NCBI GenBank assembly: GCA_964036155.1 | Contig: OZ038422.1 | Location: 16,081,201 to 16,145,200 of the forward strand | Length of the DNA: 64,000 nt | DNA from: Diploscapter coronatus | Taxonomy: Eukaryota; Nematoda; Chromadorea; Rhabditida; Rhabditidae | Direction of reading: 5' to 3' | Part shown: positions 34,240-49,392 of the stretch, in pieces | Layout: each line of letters starts with the position of its first letter | How positions within the stretch are numbered: the first letter of the stretch is position 1 | Program-made: the position numbers and the translations under genes | Notes under the pieces: generated by a model | Seen by the model: only the letters and a program-made list of their open reading frames with translations | Database searches by the model: none | What the model was told of the DNA's origin: nothing

Positions 34240-36955
34240 TTATGCAAACCTTGATTGTGATCCCACTTGTGAATTCATCTGAGACTGGAAAATGGTTGTG
34301 AGTGGGTTCTTTTTGTGCCGATTGAGATAGTCCCCAACGTGGAATGGAATTATGATGAGACCATCAACCGTAGTTGCACACTCCCACGCGAACGAGGTCG
34401 TGAAGAACAGGGGCCAGTGGTACTTCTCGTCGCCCATGAAGTTCTCACTGATGAAATAGAAACACGTCAGTTTGACCACGAAAACGAGAAACTGCAGACA
34501 GGTCTGGATGAAGAATTTGATATCCCTTCGAGTGTGGGATCGTTTCAGGCCTACCTGCTGAAAATAGCATAATTTTATGTATCGTTGATTGGAGAGAAAG
34601 TCGATATTCACATACAACAGCAATTAGCAATCGAATTTGGGGAGCGAACTAATGAGTCGCATAGAAGAGAAACACGACGAATAGCGTAATTTTTGAATAT
34701 CGACGCGTTCTCTTCCAGTCGATAATAAAGACATTCTTTTTGAAAAGTTATTTTTATAAAAATGAATCTCCAGGAAAATATCTGTACTTATTTAGATATT
34801 TACGATTTTTCTTGAATAAAAAGGTTTATAATAAAATCTGATGGAGGAATCTTTATCAATCCGATTTTTATCCTTACTTTGAGCAAAAGTCTAATCCTAT
34901 AGAGCGTAAGAATATCGGCTAACAAAATTAGAGCGAATACAGTGACTCCTGTGCCGAAATCGAGCCATTTGCCTAAGATGAAGCCGCACTCGTTGTTCGA
35001 AAAATCCCACAGATAAACTGTTGGGTAAAATGCGATGTAGCAATCGTTTACTGAAAATGCCATCCCTTTTCATAAAAAATCATATTCTGCTCACCCCAAA
35101 AATAAGGAATGTAATGTAGGAAACTAATGATCCAAACAATGAGAATCATCCCGTAGCTGACTCGCTTCGTCATGAATTCTCGACTCTTTACCGGCCAACT
35201 AATCACTATCATTCTGAAGTCGCTTTTTATTATCGACAACTGATTACTTGAAACGAAATAAATTGCATGGATATACGATAGGCGTTATTTGCATCATACT
35301 TTACAATATTACATCATATTCAGAGAATGGGTTAAACGACTGTTTGTGAATACGCAATACACATTTGACATATTCGAATTTGTGCATCATTTGTTTCGTT
35401 TCAAGTTATCGGTCATTGACAATATCTTGAAAATTGAGAAATCTTTACCTATTTATCGCACCGCACAAATGAGAATACACAGACACATCCCAAAGCATCA
35501 CCATGAATCCGCCGATCAATTTACCGACTGGATGTTTATTCGTGAAGTCAGTCTTTCTGAAATAAAAAAATCCATGAATTTTTTAAATTCTATCAAAATG
35601 CTAATAATTTATCTTGTGTAAAATTAGGTTTAGAATGGTTTCGATACTTCTTACATTAGTCATATCAAACAAAACTGATCTTTAAGATTTTACTTTTCAA
35701 AGTTTATTTGTTGAAAGTTAAATAAAGTTGTTTGATCATTGACATTTCATGCTTTAAAATCGAATTATCTTACGATTTCTTGAATTTAATTATGTAGAAA
35801 GTGGATGAAATTAATTTTTTCATCAAGTGGAAAAAACTTACAGTATGATGGCTGGCGTGCAATAGAAGAGGAAGAAGAGAAGAGCAAAGAAATTTGCGAA
35901 TGAGTGCGAAAAGCACAGCTGTTGGAAGGCGTTGCTGATTTTTCCACCTTTGTACAGAATGAGCATAGCGAAGCCATTTGCTGCAAGACCGATGATAGCT
36001 AGCTGAAATGTTGAATAATTAGACAACTTATAAACCATGCAAAGGCGGTATTATGAAGTTCAGCTTTTTCATGATATTCATACACATCTCTTCATCTACT
36101 CTCAGAACTCTAACTACCAGTCCATCATATCCTCACTTCGTGCTTCAATAACCTCGGAAAATGATTGGTTTTTGTATTACTTTTGAAAGCTTTATTTTTC
36201 ACTTTACAAAAATCTCGTTCTGCTTTGCTCTATTGAACCTTTATTACTTCTCGTCAATAGATATAGCGTTCTAATCTAATTCTCGCTATGGTTACCGTGC
36301 GCTAACTAGAAAATGGTAATTTTATCGCGCTCTAAATTTAGTGTCGCGATTTCGAAAGTTATACGACAAAAATGTTGATCAACGTTTTAGCACGTTTGGA
36401 CAAAGAGCAACCCGAATTTCTGTATCATTTTCCCAGGCTCAGCTAATGGAAAATACGCCACAAACAGCTGCAACAAATTAGCTTGCTACCTGAATTTTGC
36501 TCAAAAGTTAGATTATTTCAGAGTTGATCTGTTTCATACCTCAATCGGAATAAATATCAAAATAAACCATTCAGACTGAATTACTGTAGAGTGAAAACTG
36601 TTTCCTTTCTATTCGGATGCTCAAATGGTAAATATTTCGAACTTGAGAATAGTTTTTCAATGATCTAATAAATACGAAACCGAAGAATTTTAGAGGAAAA
36701 CGCAATCGAAGGGCTTTCATTGTTTCTACCTCTCATTTAGCTTTTATGAGACTTTCGTGAAAATACCATAATATTTCTAATTCAGGAAATTAGATTATTC
36801 ACCAAGATTTTTTCTTCCAGAATTATTCATTAAGATTACGGTATTTTGAAAGTTTAAGAAAAGAAGATAAAAAAAAAGCTCACTCCTCCAACAATAGCGA
36901 CGGCAATCCAATCGTTCACAGACATAGCGAATTCGTCCTGCGTGTGATTGGCCAT
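34240..36955 (-). CDS. Srx-class seven-transmembrane chemoreceptor
   Basis: Six exons splice in phase (36884-36955, 35842-36002, 35449-35556, 35095-35246, 34878-35050, 34240-34557) to 327 aa. The N-terminus is short and carries an N-glycosylation site (MANHTQDEF). TM1 contains GLAANGFAMLILYK and TM2 contains SFANFFALLFFLFYCTPAII. TM3 contains GGFMVMLWDVSVYSHLCGAIN, the Srx signature region, and TM4 has GMILIVWIISFLHYIPYFW. A conserved extracellular Cys (NNECGFILGKW) follows. TM6 starts after KFFIQTCLQFLVFVVKLTC and TM7 after WECATTVDGLIIIPF. The tail is short and Ser/Gln-rich. Exon 4 is best joined at GTTTCAAG rather than the nearer ATCAG, which breaks the frame. The usual NRF-type motif after TM3 reads NSNQ. 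Intron 5 holds a family B MITE and intron 1 is long (about 880 nt). Confidence 0.85.
34577..34728. mobile_element. MITE family B, copy 2
   Basis: It is homologous to 14483-14630 over its whole length (TATCGTTGATTGGAGAGAAA; CGATATTCACATACAACAGC; GAATATCGACGCGTTCTC), with scattered substitutions and a few small indels. It lies in intron 5 of the Srx gene. Confidence 0.75.
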
Positions 36956-38668
36956 CTCCTCGTCTCCTATATGAAAAATGCCCATTCCTTCTCAGAGCTC
37001 AAGCACAAGGGCCACGAAAAGACGCTTGATGAGGAGTGGAAAAGGTGCAGAAAACTAAATAAATAGTGTAGATGCAAGAAGCAGAAGCCAGGAAAATAGC
37101 AGAGATAGATTGCGTGTACAGGGCGCCGCACAATGTAATTATGCAGTAACTGAAAAGCGGTCTCAAGAAATCTCATAACAAGAGATTCAGAAAATTGAGA
37201 AATAGTAAAACCCAGGTTTTTCATCATATATGGTTTATTACCATTCATTTGTGCCTAGTTAATTTAGTTATCGGAGGGCGGATCGCGGAGTCGCAATTCA
37301 TGTGGGAAAATGCTCGATTATCAGGGAATTTGATGGGGGTTTTCGGAATATCTTACCTTATAAATTGGATATTCGTTTTGAATGATTATGCGATGCCTAG
37401 AAAGAGTATGCACTTGCAGAAACTGATACGCAGCAGAACGGTGGGAAAGTACAATAAAATTTAACATCATAATTCAATCAGTTCTACAGAATGTACAAGT
37501 CTGTGCAACGTCTGTAGGCTGTGTTAGCATAAAAATAATCGCTGTAATAAATATGCAATAATTGAATTTGCCGTTCGAAGCTAAACGAGCAGCACATTCG
37601 ATCACAAATTAGCCGAGTTTCTATAGCTACACTCCAAGTCTACTTATTTACCTGCATTTTACGCAAATAAAAATGATTAAAAATTGAAAAATAATGCGAA
37701 TAAATGCGTGGGGTGAAAAATTGAACTAGATTTGATTATGTAGATTTCTGATCGTATCTGCCTAATATAAATCTTCAAAATAGAGATTCGCACTTCGAAA
37801 GATATCATTCGAAAATCCGTATTTACCGTATAAATTTAACATCATCTTTCCATTGTCGATTCGAAATTTCGCTGCTTATTCGTCTAAATAAGTCTTGTTT
37901 TTATGCAATTTGAATGCCGAACCACTTATCCTTGCTTATTCCATTGTTACCCTTCCTTCCCTCCAATTCCCCTTCCACTATTTCTCTTCCTTTTCCCTTT
38001 TCGGACATCGGTCCAGACATCCTTTCATCTTCATTCGTCCTTTAGAGTGTAGCACTTTCCCAGCTTCATACTTCAAAAATTAGCACCTTTTCAATTCTCC
38101 CATTCCATTCGCTGCTTTATTCAGTTTTACCTAACTAGAATCTCTGCTTTCCAGGAAAATAATATTCGACCTTCTGAATTTGAGGTAATCCGTTGTTTTC
38201 TTGATACACTTTCTTTAAAAGCTATTATGATGCAAAAACCAAACAAGGGTGTTCAGAATTTCAATTTTCAAGAATTCGGAATCGAAATAAAACTTTTTCC
38301 GACCAAAAATCACGGACACTTAGGATGGCAATTATCGACCTAATTAAGGTGTTTGGACTGAACCGAATTGATTACTTTTTGACATATGTGTTTGAGGGAT
38401 CTCAACAATATTTTTACCAATTTGAAACCCCACCAACATCAAATTTTAAAGTACTTGCGCGGTTTCTATCTATATTTAAGAGAAAATCCGAAAAGATGTA
38501 CCATCAGAACGTGTTTATTATGTCTAAGTCGATTGGAGCTGTATTGCTTGATGAGTTCGATATTTAGCCGTGGTTGTGTGGGTGGGGAGTGAATGGTCTG
38601 TTTGTTTGTGTTCTCTATCCATAGTTTTTCTTATTCTTTTCCTGCTCTCTGCTCCACTTTTTCTGCAG
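36956..38668. other. Intergenic region with one isolated membrane-like frame
   Basis: A plus-strand open frame at 37195-37464 reads as hydrophobic helices (WFITIHLCLVNLVIGG; VFGISYLINWIFVLNDYAMP) ending in a basic tail (LQKLIRSRTVGKYNKI). It lacks an ATG and I found no upstream exon, so it may be the last exon or a relic of a multi-pass membrane protein. The rest holds nothing that I can support. Confidence 0.3.
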
Positions 38669-41118
<2,450 letters not shown>

Positions 41119-43278
41119 AGATGTTATTGTGGCAGTGACTGGATGTGCAGTGCTATTTGGTTGGTTAGCTGATTGCAATTGGAAGGAAGGAGAGAAAAAT
41201 AGGAGAAGTCGAGATCCGAAGTGGTCGAGTTAATGAGGAGTGATTTTTTTTGTTAAACCCATCTCTTTTCAAACCTCCGAGATTTAGCACGTATGTTAAT
41301 TCGCTCTTGAATTTCAGCTTGTAAGCTAATTTTGCACAAACTTTGAAATTCAAACAACTTTTGATAAAACTTAAGGATGGTTAACAAGTGTAGATTGATG
41401 AAATTGTCGCACAAGAATTGATCACGAGAATCAGTTTATTACCGACTTCTTCACTGATTTTTATATAGTAGGGCGATGTATACGGTCTGTTAAAATAGAC
41501 TTCAAATTTCTAGTTTCGCTAATGCGTACTATTTCGCTTTGCTAAAAATTTCAAATCGAAATCAGTTGATGATTACCGAGCATTTTTTTTGATAATTCGA
41601 GACCATAGGAAAGCACAGTAACTTCATCTCCATCTTAGTATAACTCGGATTTTCGATAAAAAAAAGAATTACAGGTAATTCAACCGATTATTGAGCTTCA
41701 CTTATTGTCAGTACTTCACAATTTCATCGTTTTACATTATGCTGACAGACTGATGATCGAGGAGTTTGTCCATCGCTACATGATTGAATCTTCGCGATTC
41801 TTTGATTTCAAAAACGCTAATATAGACTTCAAATTGTGAGCAAAAAGAAAAAGCGATATTAACGAGAAAATAGACAAGGAATTCTATTTCTTTTCTGATA
41901 GTCAGTTCATGAATTATAGAATTGATAACAAGGAAAAATTGCATTTTTTACCACACAACCAAGGAATTTCTTTGAACGAACAATCAGCTTTTCTGTGAAT
42001 GCGTAAACCAGCTAGAAGAGTCTTTTAGAGGAGAAAAAAACTATGGAAAGTTCAATGTTAACATTCTTGTTTTATAAAAAGTGAAGATCCAGCTTTTCAT
42101 ATCAAAATTTTCATTTTTTTTTCTTCTTTCACATTCTGATCACATTTTGTGCCCATTCTTTCTACAATACCTCCGGCGTCCTTATTGTATCGTCTCCTCC
42201 CCTTCTTTCTCCTTTCCTTTCGCCATTCTTTATTCATTCGGCCTATTTGCTTTGCCTGTAGTTTCATTGTCGGTGGCTGTGTTTCTTCTACATCTGCACG
42301 CGGAATGTAGCTATTCTCTATCAAATGCAAAGCAGTCTTTTTGTGGCCAGTCTCTTGCCTTTACCTAACTCTTCTCCTTTCCTCCCATCTCCTTGACTCG
42401 ACTCTTCAGGGTCTTCAGCCTTTCTGTGTCCATTTGAAATCTCCCCTTTTCCCTGTATTCCCCTCGTTCAATTGCATTTCAACTCATTCTCCTCTTCCTA
42501 CCATTCTCTTTACCTTTGCCTCTTCTACCTTCCAGGTTCAATTATCTCATTCTTTCCGCCCCTGTGCATTTCGATCGTTCATTTTTCTTCGTAAACCATT
42601 TCAAATTGCCAGGCTACTGTTTGTTTGTGTAAAACGCATTGTCAATTTTGAGATTCAAGTGCGAAAATGTCGGTTCCAAAATTCCACTTTCTTTCTCTTT
42701 AGAAGACCAAAAATGTCATTCCTCTCATTGTAACTTGCGGTTCTCGACATACTCAACTCATTGATATGTGTCTGTCAAATGTCGCCACCAATCTATCATA
42801 TCATATCATATCAGATTCACTGCCATCAATGTCAAATGTCAATATCACTGTTTTTTCCTATTTTTATCTTTCAATTGTCAGAGTCTAGAGAGAAAGGCGC
42901 CAAAGGGGGCGTCTCTTCATGTCTTTCTCTCCTGCCTCTATCAATGCCTTTATCTTTCGTTCTTCCATTTTCGCGCATATTATGATGACGCTTCTCTTGT
43001 TGTGGATGCAAAGATGCAAATGGGATTCAATTCGCCTGTTCTGTTCAGTTGCCTTGTCACTTTCACTTTCAAAATGCCCTCTTCTAATGCCTTAGCACAG
43101 AAACATGCTGTCTTTTATGCAAAACATGTGCTGTCTGCATATATTCCATTTCCCTTTCACAATTTCTTCCAATTTTGAGTGTCGACTTTTTTAGCATACG
43201 ACCCCGAAAAGCTATCATCTCAAGAATTCATAACTAATAACTTTTACACTTTCACGTGCTTTTTCAAGTATTTCACTT

Positions 43279-43293
43279 GCGCGCGCGCGCGAG
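43279..43293. repeat. (CG)n dinucleotide run
   Basis: GCGCGCGCGCGCG is unusual in such AT-rich DNA. It is a simple repeat without further context. Confidence 0.6.
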
Positions 43294-44543
43294 TTGCGAA
43301 GTCTCAGACTCGTCAAATTCCGATCGAAAAAACTGGATTCCACTTTTGTTTTTGCAGCTTTTTGTTGTTATCTTTCATTCGAGAGGCAGGCGCTGCTGCA
43401 GAGTATCAAGTAGTCGAATCACAACGGCAAGTCTTCAGGGAAAACTTGCCATCCCTTTCGAATGCCCTACTTCTCCTAATTTGGCAGATATCCATCAATC
43501 TCAATCTCCTTACACATTCACTCATTCATTCACCCGCTCATTCACTGATTCTCTGATTTAATGGCGTCAAAGTCGCACGTTCCTTCCACTAATGCGTCTG
43601 AGAACTTGATTAATTTATCACCTAGAAACTGGATAAAGCTAAACTTCACCTTTTTCAAGAGGTTAAAAACGAAAGCTATAAAAAAAAACGACTTGCAATG
43701 ACTCTCGATGACCTTATAAAAGAGCGGCGAATTACTAAAGCTTCTTACAATCTCTAATTCTGACTAGGCTTAGAGTATGACAAATTTTCATTTACTACTG
43801 GCAAGCCTGATTATGCATTGCCTTCCAGAATAGCAGAAGTGCTATAAGTGGCAAAAATCTCAAATTTAACTGTTTTACCTAAACTTCTCCATCTCAATTT
43901 CAACTTTAATATTCTGTATGCATTGTTTGTTTTTTTTTCAATTCAAACTCTGAAATCGCATTTGAACTTTAGACTGATGTCGATGAAATTGTATTTGAGT
44001 CACAGGGGTGTGCGGGATTTGAATGTTAAAGAGTAGTTCCATCAATGCTACATCATAATTTCTCTACTTTTCTTCGAAAAACTAACTTTCATGAATGAAA
44101 TATTTGCATTCCCATTAGTTCATTATGCATTTGTACCCTCAATTCTCCAATTCCCCATAATATCCTCGATTGTGTGTTGAATTTCTCCTTTCAATTTCCT
44201 CACAGCGTTCGACCAGTTGTCAGGAAAAGGCTCACTTTCCATTGTCGTCCATTTCTCCCTCCCCTTTTTCTGAATTAATGCCTCTGATTCTTCCTTCATC
44301 CTCACTAACCACCTCTCCTCTTTTCAAACGCTTGTTTTATTGATTACTTATCAATTCCTGCCGCTGCGTCATGGAAGATTGAAAGCAGTACTGCTCACTT
44401 TCCTCCTATTGATCTCATTCCGCTATTCAACTGCCCGTGATGATTTGTGCCTTGTTTTCCTTATCACATAACCTCTCGCAAAGAGCAAAAATTTCGATAA
44501 ATTCTCAAATCATCAGAACTATCTTCCCTCTAACATCTAGCAT

Positions 44544-44878
44544 GGGAACCTTTTTAGGGTCCCTTAAAATTTCGGGACAAGTAGCTGCATCTGAAAGAGC
44601 AAACAATTCCGAGTAGATCGATATAAAATTTTCAACAAAAATGAGAATACCTGTAGCATGTGACCCATTTTTAGTAAGCTTTTCAATACAAACCATATTT
44701 GGTAGAAATTAGCATGGCATAATTTTTTTTTTTTAATAATTGATTTTCAAAGCCAGCCATCTTATGCAGGTATCCATTTTTGTTAAAAAGAAATTACATC
44801 AATTCAGTCAGAATTTCTTTGCTCCTTCAGATGCACCTACTTTTGTCCCGAAATTCCACGGGATCCTAAAACGGTTCA
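44544..44878. mobile_element. MITE with long inverted repeats, family A, copy 2
   Basis: GGGAACCTTTTTAGGGTCCC at the left is mirrored by the right end (GGGATCCTAAAACGGTTC). Inner sequences TTTTCAACAAAAATGAG and CCATTTTTGTTAAAAAGAAA correspond to those of copy 1 at 11887-12206. Overall size and arm layout are the same, with clear sequence divergence. Confidence 0.75.
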
Positions 44879-45723
44879 CTTGTAACATCGCATGGGTTTC
44901 GAGCATTGCAATTCAAAATTTTGTGACGTTCACTCCAATAAGTCAACAATTCAGTCTCACTTTAGTCTCAATTCCCAATCCAATTCTGCTTGTCAATTCT
45001 CTTTCGATTGCCTTTTACAGTGCCTTTGGTTTTCATTTTTCGATTTCATCCAGTTCCAACCTGCCCTCTTCTCTGTCACCTCCCTTCCCGTCAATTTGGC
45101 CGTTTTCGTGCCAAGAGGAGAAAAGTCGAAAGTCGATTTCCGGTCATTTTTCACTTCGATCTCCTTACCTTACAATAATGAAGAATTCACTTGTCAATAA
45201 CAGGAAAGTGAATTAGCTAGCCGAGCCTGTTTAGCATCTCTATACCTTATCACATGATGAGATTTCGTCGAAGTGACACCGAAATCGCATCAACACCTTT
45301 CACTTGTCAACAACAAAGGGGACATTGTTTATGATGATGCTGCTAAGGGCGAGACAAAGAGACTTTGATTCTCCACATCTCATTGACCCTTTGAATTCAA
45401 AGATAGAGTTTAACGTAGCTCCGCCCATTTCAAACACAATTCTATCGACTTTCGAGTATCCTTTGTTTATGCGCTACAAAATATTGACGGGCCAAGGGCG
45501 TTGGCGGCTCAAATTTCCTTTGCCCAATTCCCGCTTCTTCTCCAATTCCATCCTCCATGCTTACTAGTGGTTTTACTATTCGCCCAATGTTCCGTGATAG
45601 TTTATTCTATTTAGCCGATCATATTTTCCTGGGTTCATAAACAACCACCGTTAGATGATTTTACAGCCTGTATTTGCGTCTGTTTTCATCATCTTCCTCC
45701 TCCTACTGGGTTGGTTCATCAGT

Positions 45724-46337
45724 TCGCAGTGTCCCTTATAACTCATTTTGTATCTAACTAACCAAAATGAGATTTTCGGTTTTAATTAATACCGCTAGCG
45801 TGTGGGCTTTCACATGGTATATCTCAAAACTCCGTGGCTTCACCGAGTACGTGTAGAACGACATGGTTTCGCATAATGGCCATTTCTTAGGTGGGAAATC
45901 GATTTTTAAAGTGGTCGAACCGGTCAAATTTGATATCATTCAACTCGCCATTGAATTCTAATTGTAAGCAACTATGCAAAAATTTTCATTTATAGCAACT
46001 CTACAATCGATTTTCTGAAATCACTTATTGTAGATTTTGGGCACAAAATGCGGATTAGTGCAATTGATTTTCAAATTTTTGTATTATCGTAGAGTACCTA
46101 TGCAATGCTTCAATATGATATAACATTTGACAGAAAACCTTTGCACTACAACAATAAATGGGGTCTTTATTGGAATCCTAAAAGTTAAATTTGTTTCGCA
46201 TGGTGTTTACACGTAATATGTGGAAGAACGGAGTCGAGAAGTATATATTTGAAAAGCCAATATGTTAAGGGTACTAATACAAAAAAAAAACCCAATTTGG
46301 ATTCGTTAGATGCGAAGAAAGTTATAAGGGGCGCTAC
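45724..46337. mobile_element. Inverted-repeat element of about 610 bp
   Basis: GTCCCTTATAACT...GTATCTAAC at 45730-45760 is matched on the opposite strand by CCCTTATAACT...GCATCTAAC at 46300-46335. The imperfect arms are about 70 bp. The interior is AT-rich and has no coding capacity that I can defend. Confidence 0.6.
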
Positions 46338-49300
46338 AAATTTATGGACCAAGCCAACAACGCGTTTCCTTTCCTTCATTCCCCCCACTTTAGCGACTGT
46401 CCTGTTTACTGCATAGTTCGTTCTACAATCCATTCAATTCCCATGGAATTTCACTCTTTCTCATTCCTTCCACAATATTTCCATTTTCACATAACCTCTC
46501 CGTCTGCTAACGTTAGTGTTAGTCGAATGGATTGGTTTCGAGAGCATCGACGTTCTCTTCAGCATGCATTGCATCTATTGGTTTCCCTCTGATTTCCCGC
46601 AATCCTCTTCCTTCCTCGACTCGTTCAGTCCAGTCAGTTCAGTGTCGATTTCTATTCCCAGTTCATCTTCTTTCTTGATCATCTTACAAACTCCCTCTTC
46701 CCTTCTCTTTCTGCTCTATTTGTAGTTCCTGTGTACATTTCTCTTTCTCTCCCCCAATGCTCCTGCCTTCCCTCTTTCCATCTCAAACCAATTTGCCTAC
46801 TTCAGTCGACCGATCATTTCTTCATTTTCCTACCTAGCTTTCAAAATCAATCCATTCAATTGATTGGCCGGCCACCGCTTTTCGACCAGTTATTATATGC
46901 CAGACGATTTATAATTGCTTGGGAGAACGACGAAACTCGAATATTGCTAATAAACTCTCATTCTATTTTTACGTTTTGAACATTTTTTTTTTCTAAATAA
47001 TTGCCAAGCATGTAATGCCAAAGTTCCGCCATTTTATGTATCTTTTATGATTCACCACCAAGAATTTTACAGTTCGGAATAACATTTAATCAATCGTAAA
47101 CTATCGCGAAATCCAGCCAAAGAACTTTCATTCAAGTTTTTGAAAGATTTTCGAAACCCGTTTAAATTTTTGTTTGGCATAAAAGCTCGACTTTCAATTA
47201 TTCATATGCATTGCACAAAAATGTCTCTATCGACTTGTATAAGCGATACCCATAAATTCTAAAATGGTTTTTCAAAAATCTCATTTTAATCCAGATTGAT
47301 TCGGCTCGTTCATGAATGACACAGCTCAAATGCATCTGGCAAAGAATCGATATTTAGCATTTTGACTATTGAAATTGTTAGTCAGCCGCCCTCCTCCAGC
47401 AGCTTATCACCTGCCCTGCCTCTATGCAATATGCACTTCTGCATTTTGCATTCCCCGTTTCCCTATTTGGCATTCCACTTTCATCTTTCCTCCCCTCTGT
47501 GTCTTTGCATTGCAATTCTGTCCAATTTCCCGTTGCTATAGTGATTGTTTCACTTATCATAAAACATCCCATCATTAATTATCTTTACTCATTTCATCTG
47601 TTCGAAAATCTCTTCTTTCAACCACATCGAACCAAATGAAATGACCATCCATCATTCTTTCGTCCTTTCGATGCAATCTCAGTCTCCACACACGCGAAAG
47701 CCTTGTCATGTCAATGCCTGTCATTTCAGAAAAGCCTCAATTTCCTGACGAATCACTCAATTTGTTGCAATCCCTTTTATTATTCGCAAGCTTCATCTTA
47801 TGCCAAATATAAAAAATCTGCTCATCTACTTTACTGATTTTTCTTCCTAAATTTCTCTATCTCTACCGATTATTTTTCTTCGACTAATAATTCCCTTCAT
47901 ATTTTGACATTCGACGGTCACTCTTTCTCTTCCCCTTGTCGTGTCTTTGGCTTTTGACTTACCGATCACCACCCTAGCTCATCTCGTCTAACACCCTCTT
48001 TCTTCTCATCAACCTCCAATATTCTTTCGTCTTCAACAAGACTAACTGAATTTGTTTGCCGAGTCTCTGTATTGACATGTCAATATCACTTAAAAACACA
48101 ACTTTGCAGAAAAATTCGATAATTGCGCAATTTCTTGATCATCGATTTCCTTGTTTTCACGAATTTCAAGTTAATTTTTTAAAATTGTATTTTAAATCAT
48201 TTTTGAAACAGATGATTTTCTTCTCCTTAAAATTCGCCCCTGAAATTGAAGTAAGAAATTCCCCTGAAAACTTGTTCATTGGAAAAATCAATGGAACTCC
48301 GAATCGGGGATGCACCAACTTAGACTTCGAAGGATTTGAAGCAATGAAACTTTTATTTCAAATTCGAATTCGAGCAAACATGAATCAAAGTTTTGAATCT
48401 CTTCCCTTTTTTATAGAACAAATTTAGCTATCAAAACTTACCACCTTTCGATAAAATTTTCTTATTTTAAGCAACCAAATTTTTTTTTCTGATCATTTTA
48501 GCATTATTCGGGGTCATGTGTTAGATTAAAGTTCAAATTTTAGGAGGAAAATCTTGATTTAGACTTCGACGTAGAAAATTTTCAAATCAAACTTCTGTGC
48601 ACTACTGCTTCGAATTTCCAAAACGCAGAAGTTTGAAAGTTTCACTCTTTTAAAATCGGAATCTCGTATTTATTTTGATCGATTAGACCTGTTATTTCTT
48701 TCAAAACTGTTTTTAAACGACTAAAGACGAGTTCTATTTCATTCAGAGATGAAATTTCGAACACCACTAGAATCTCCACTTGACTACTCACTCAGAATTT
48801 CGCATATCGAATTACACATCTTCTAGGTCTTACAGTCTAACTTATCTCTCAGCTTGTTCTATTTCAAAAGTCAGCTCTTATCTCCTAATTCCCGCAATTT
48901 CAAGTTTTCTCGCCAACTCTGAAGTATGCTTATCCTTCGAAAAGAAGAGTAAGTGGTTCTCATACCAAAATACATTTGTGATACGCCTTCTTCGATTTTT
49001 CATGCTTCAAGCCTTCTTCTTTTACTCTTGCTTTTGATCTTGTTTTCCTTGCTCTTATTCACTGTTGCATCATATTCCATCTCTCCTTCCACTTTCGACC
49101 ATTTGTATTTTTGTACTATTGGCATTTTTCACCTGCATAATCCTTTCTTTTCAGATAGAATCACCCCCATTCAACTATTCAATTCACGAAACGACAACCG
49201 ATTATTGAACTGGGACTTATTGGATTTCCCTTTTGAATCGTCTCCATTTCGACTTTACAGCCTTGTTTATCGCCCCTGCAAATTTCCGTGCCGCTTCCGA

Positions 49301-49392
49301 CGGCTTTAACGACTCATAACCATGTCTGTCGAAACGAATCGAGTAATAGTGCAATAATTCTATAACATTTTGTAGTAAATTTCTCCATCTAG

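Larger units (their letters stand above)
41119..49392. other. Gene-poor, pyrimidine-rich tract
   Basis: About 8.3 kb without a gene that I can support. From about 42100 onward the + strand is strongly C/T-rich, producing many open frames full of Ser, Leu, Phe and Pro on + and Glu/Lys/Arg on -, which I regard as compositional. It ends at an acceptor for the Crumbs-like exon at 49393, so part of it may be a long first intron of that gene; the missing signal-peptide exon should lie here. It includes a family A MITE (44544-44878), a larger inverted-repeat element (45724-46337) and a CG dinucleotide run near 43279. Confidence 0.45.

Noticed and set aside
42341..47639. Numerous 60-160 codon plus-strand frames
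   Set aside because: Pyrimidine-rich composition removes stops on this strand; products are Ser/Phe/Leu/Pro-rich without domains.
48953..49309. Leucine-rich hydrophobic stretch that could be the Crumbs-like signal peptide
   Set aside because: The frame has no ATG before the hydrophobic run and no donor giving phase 0 into 49393.
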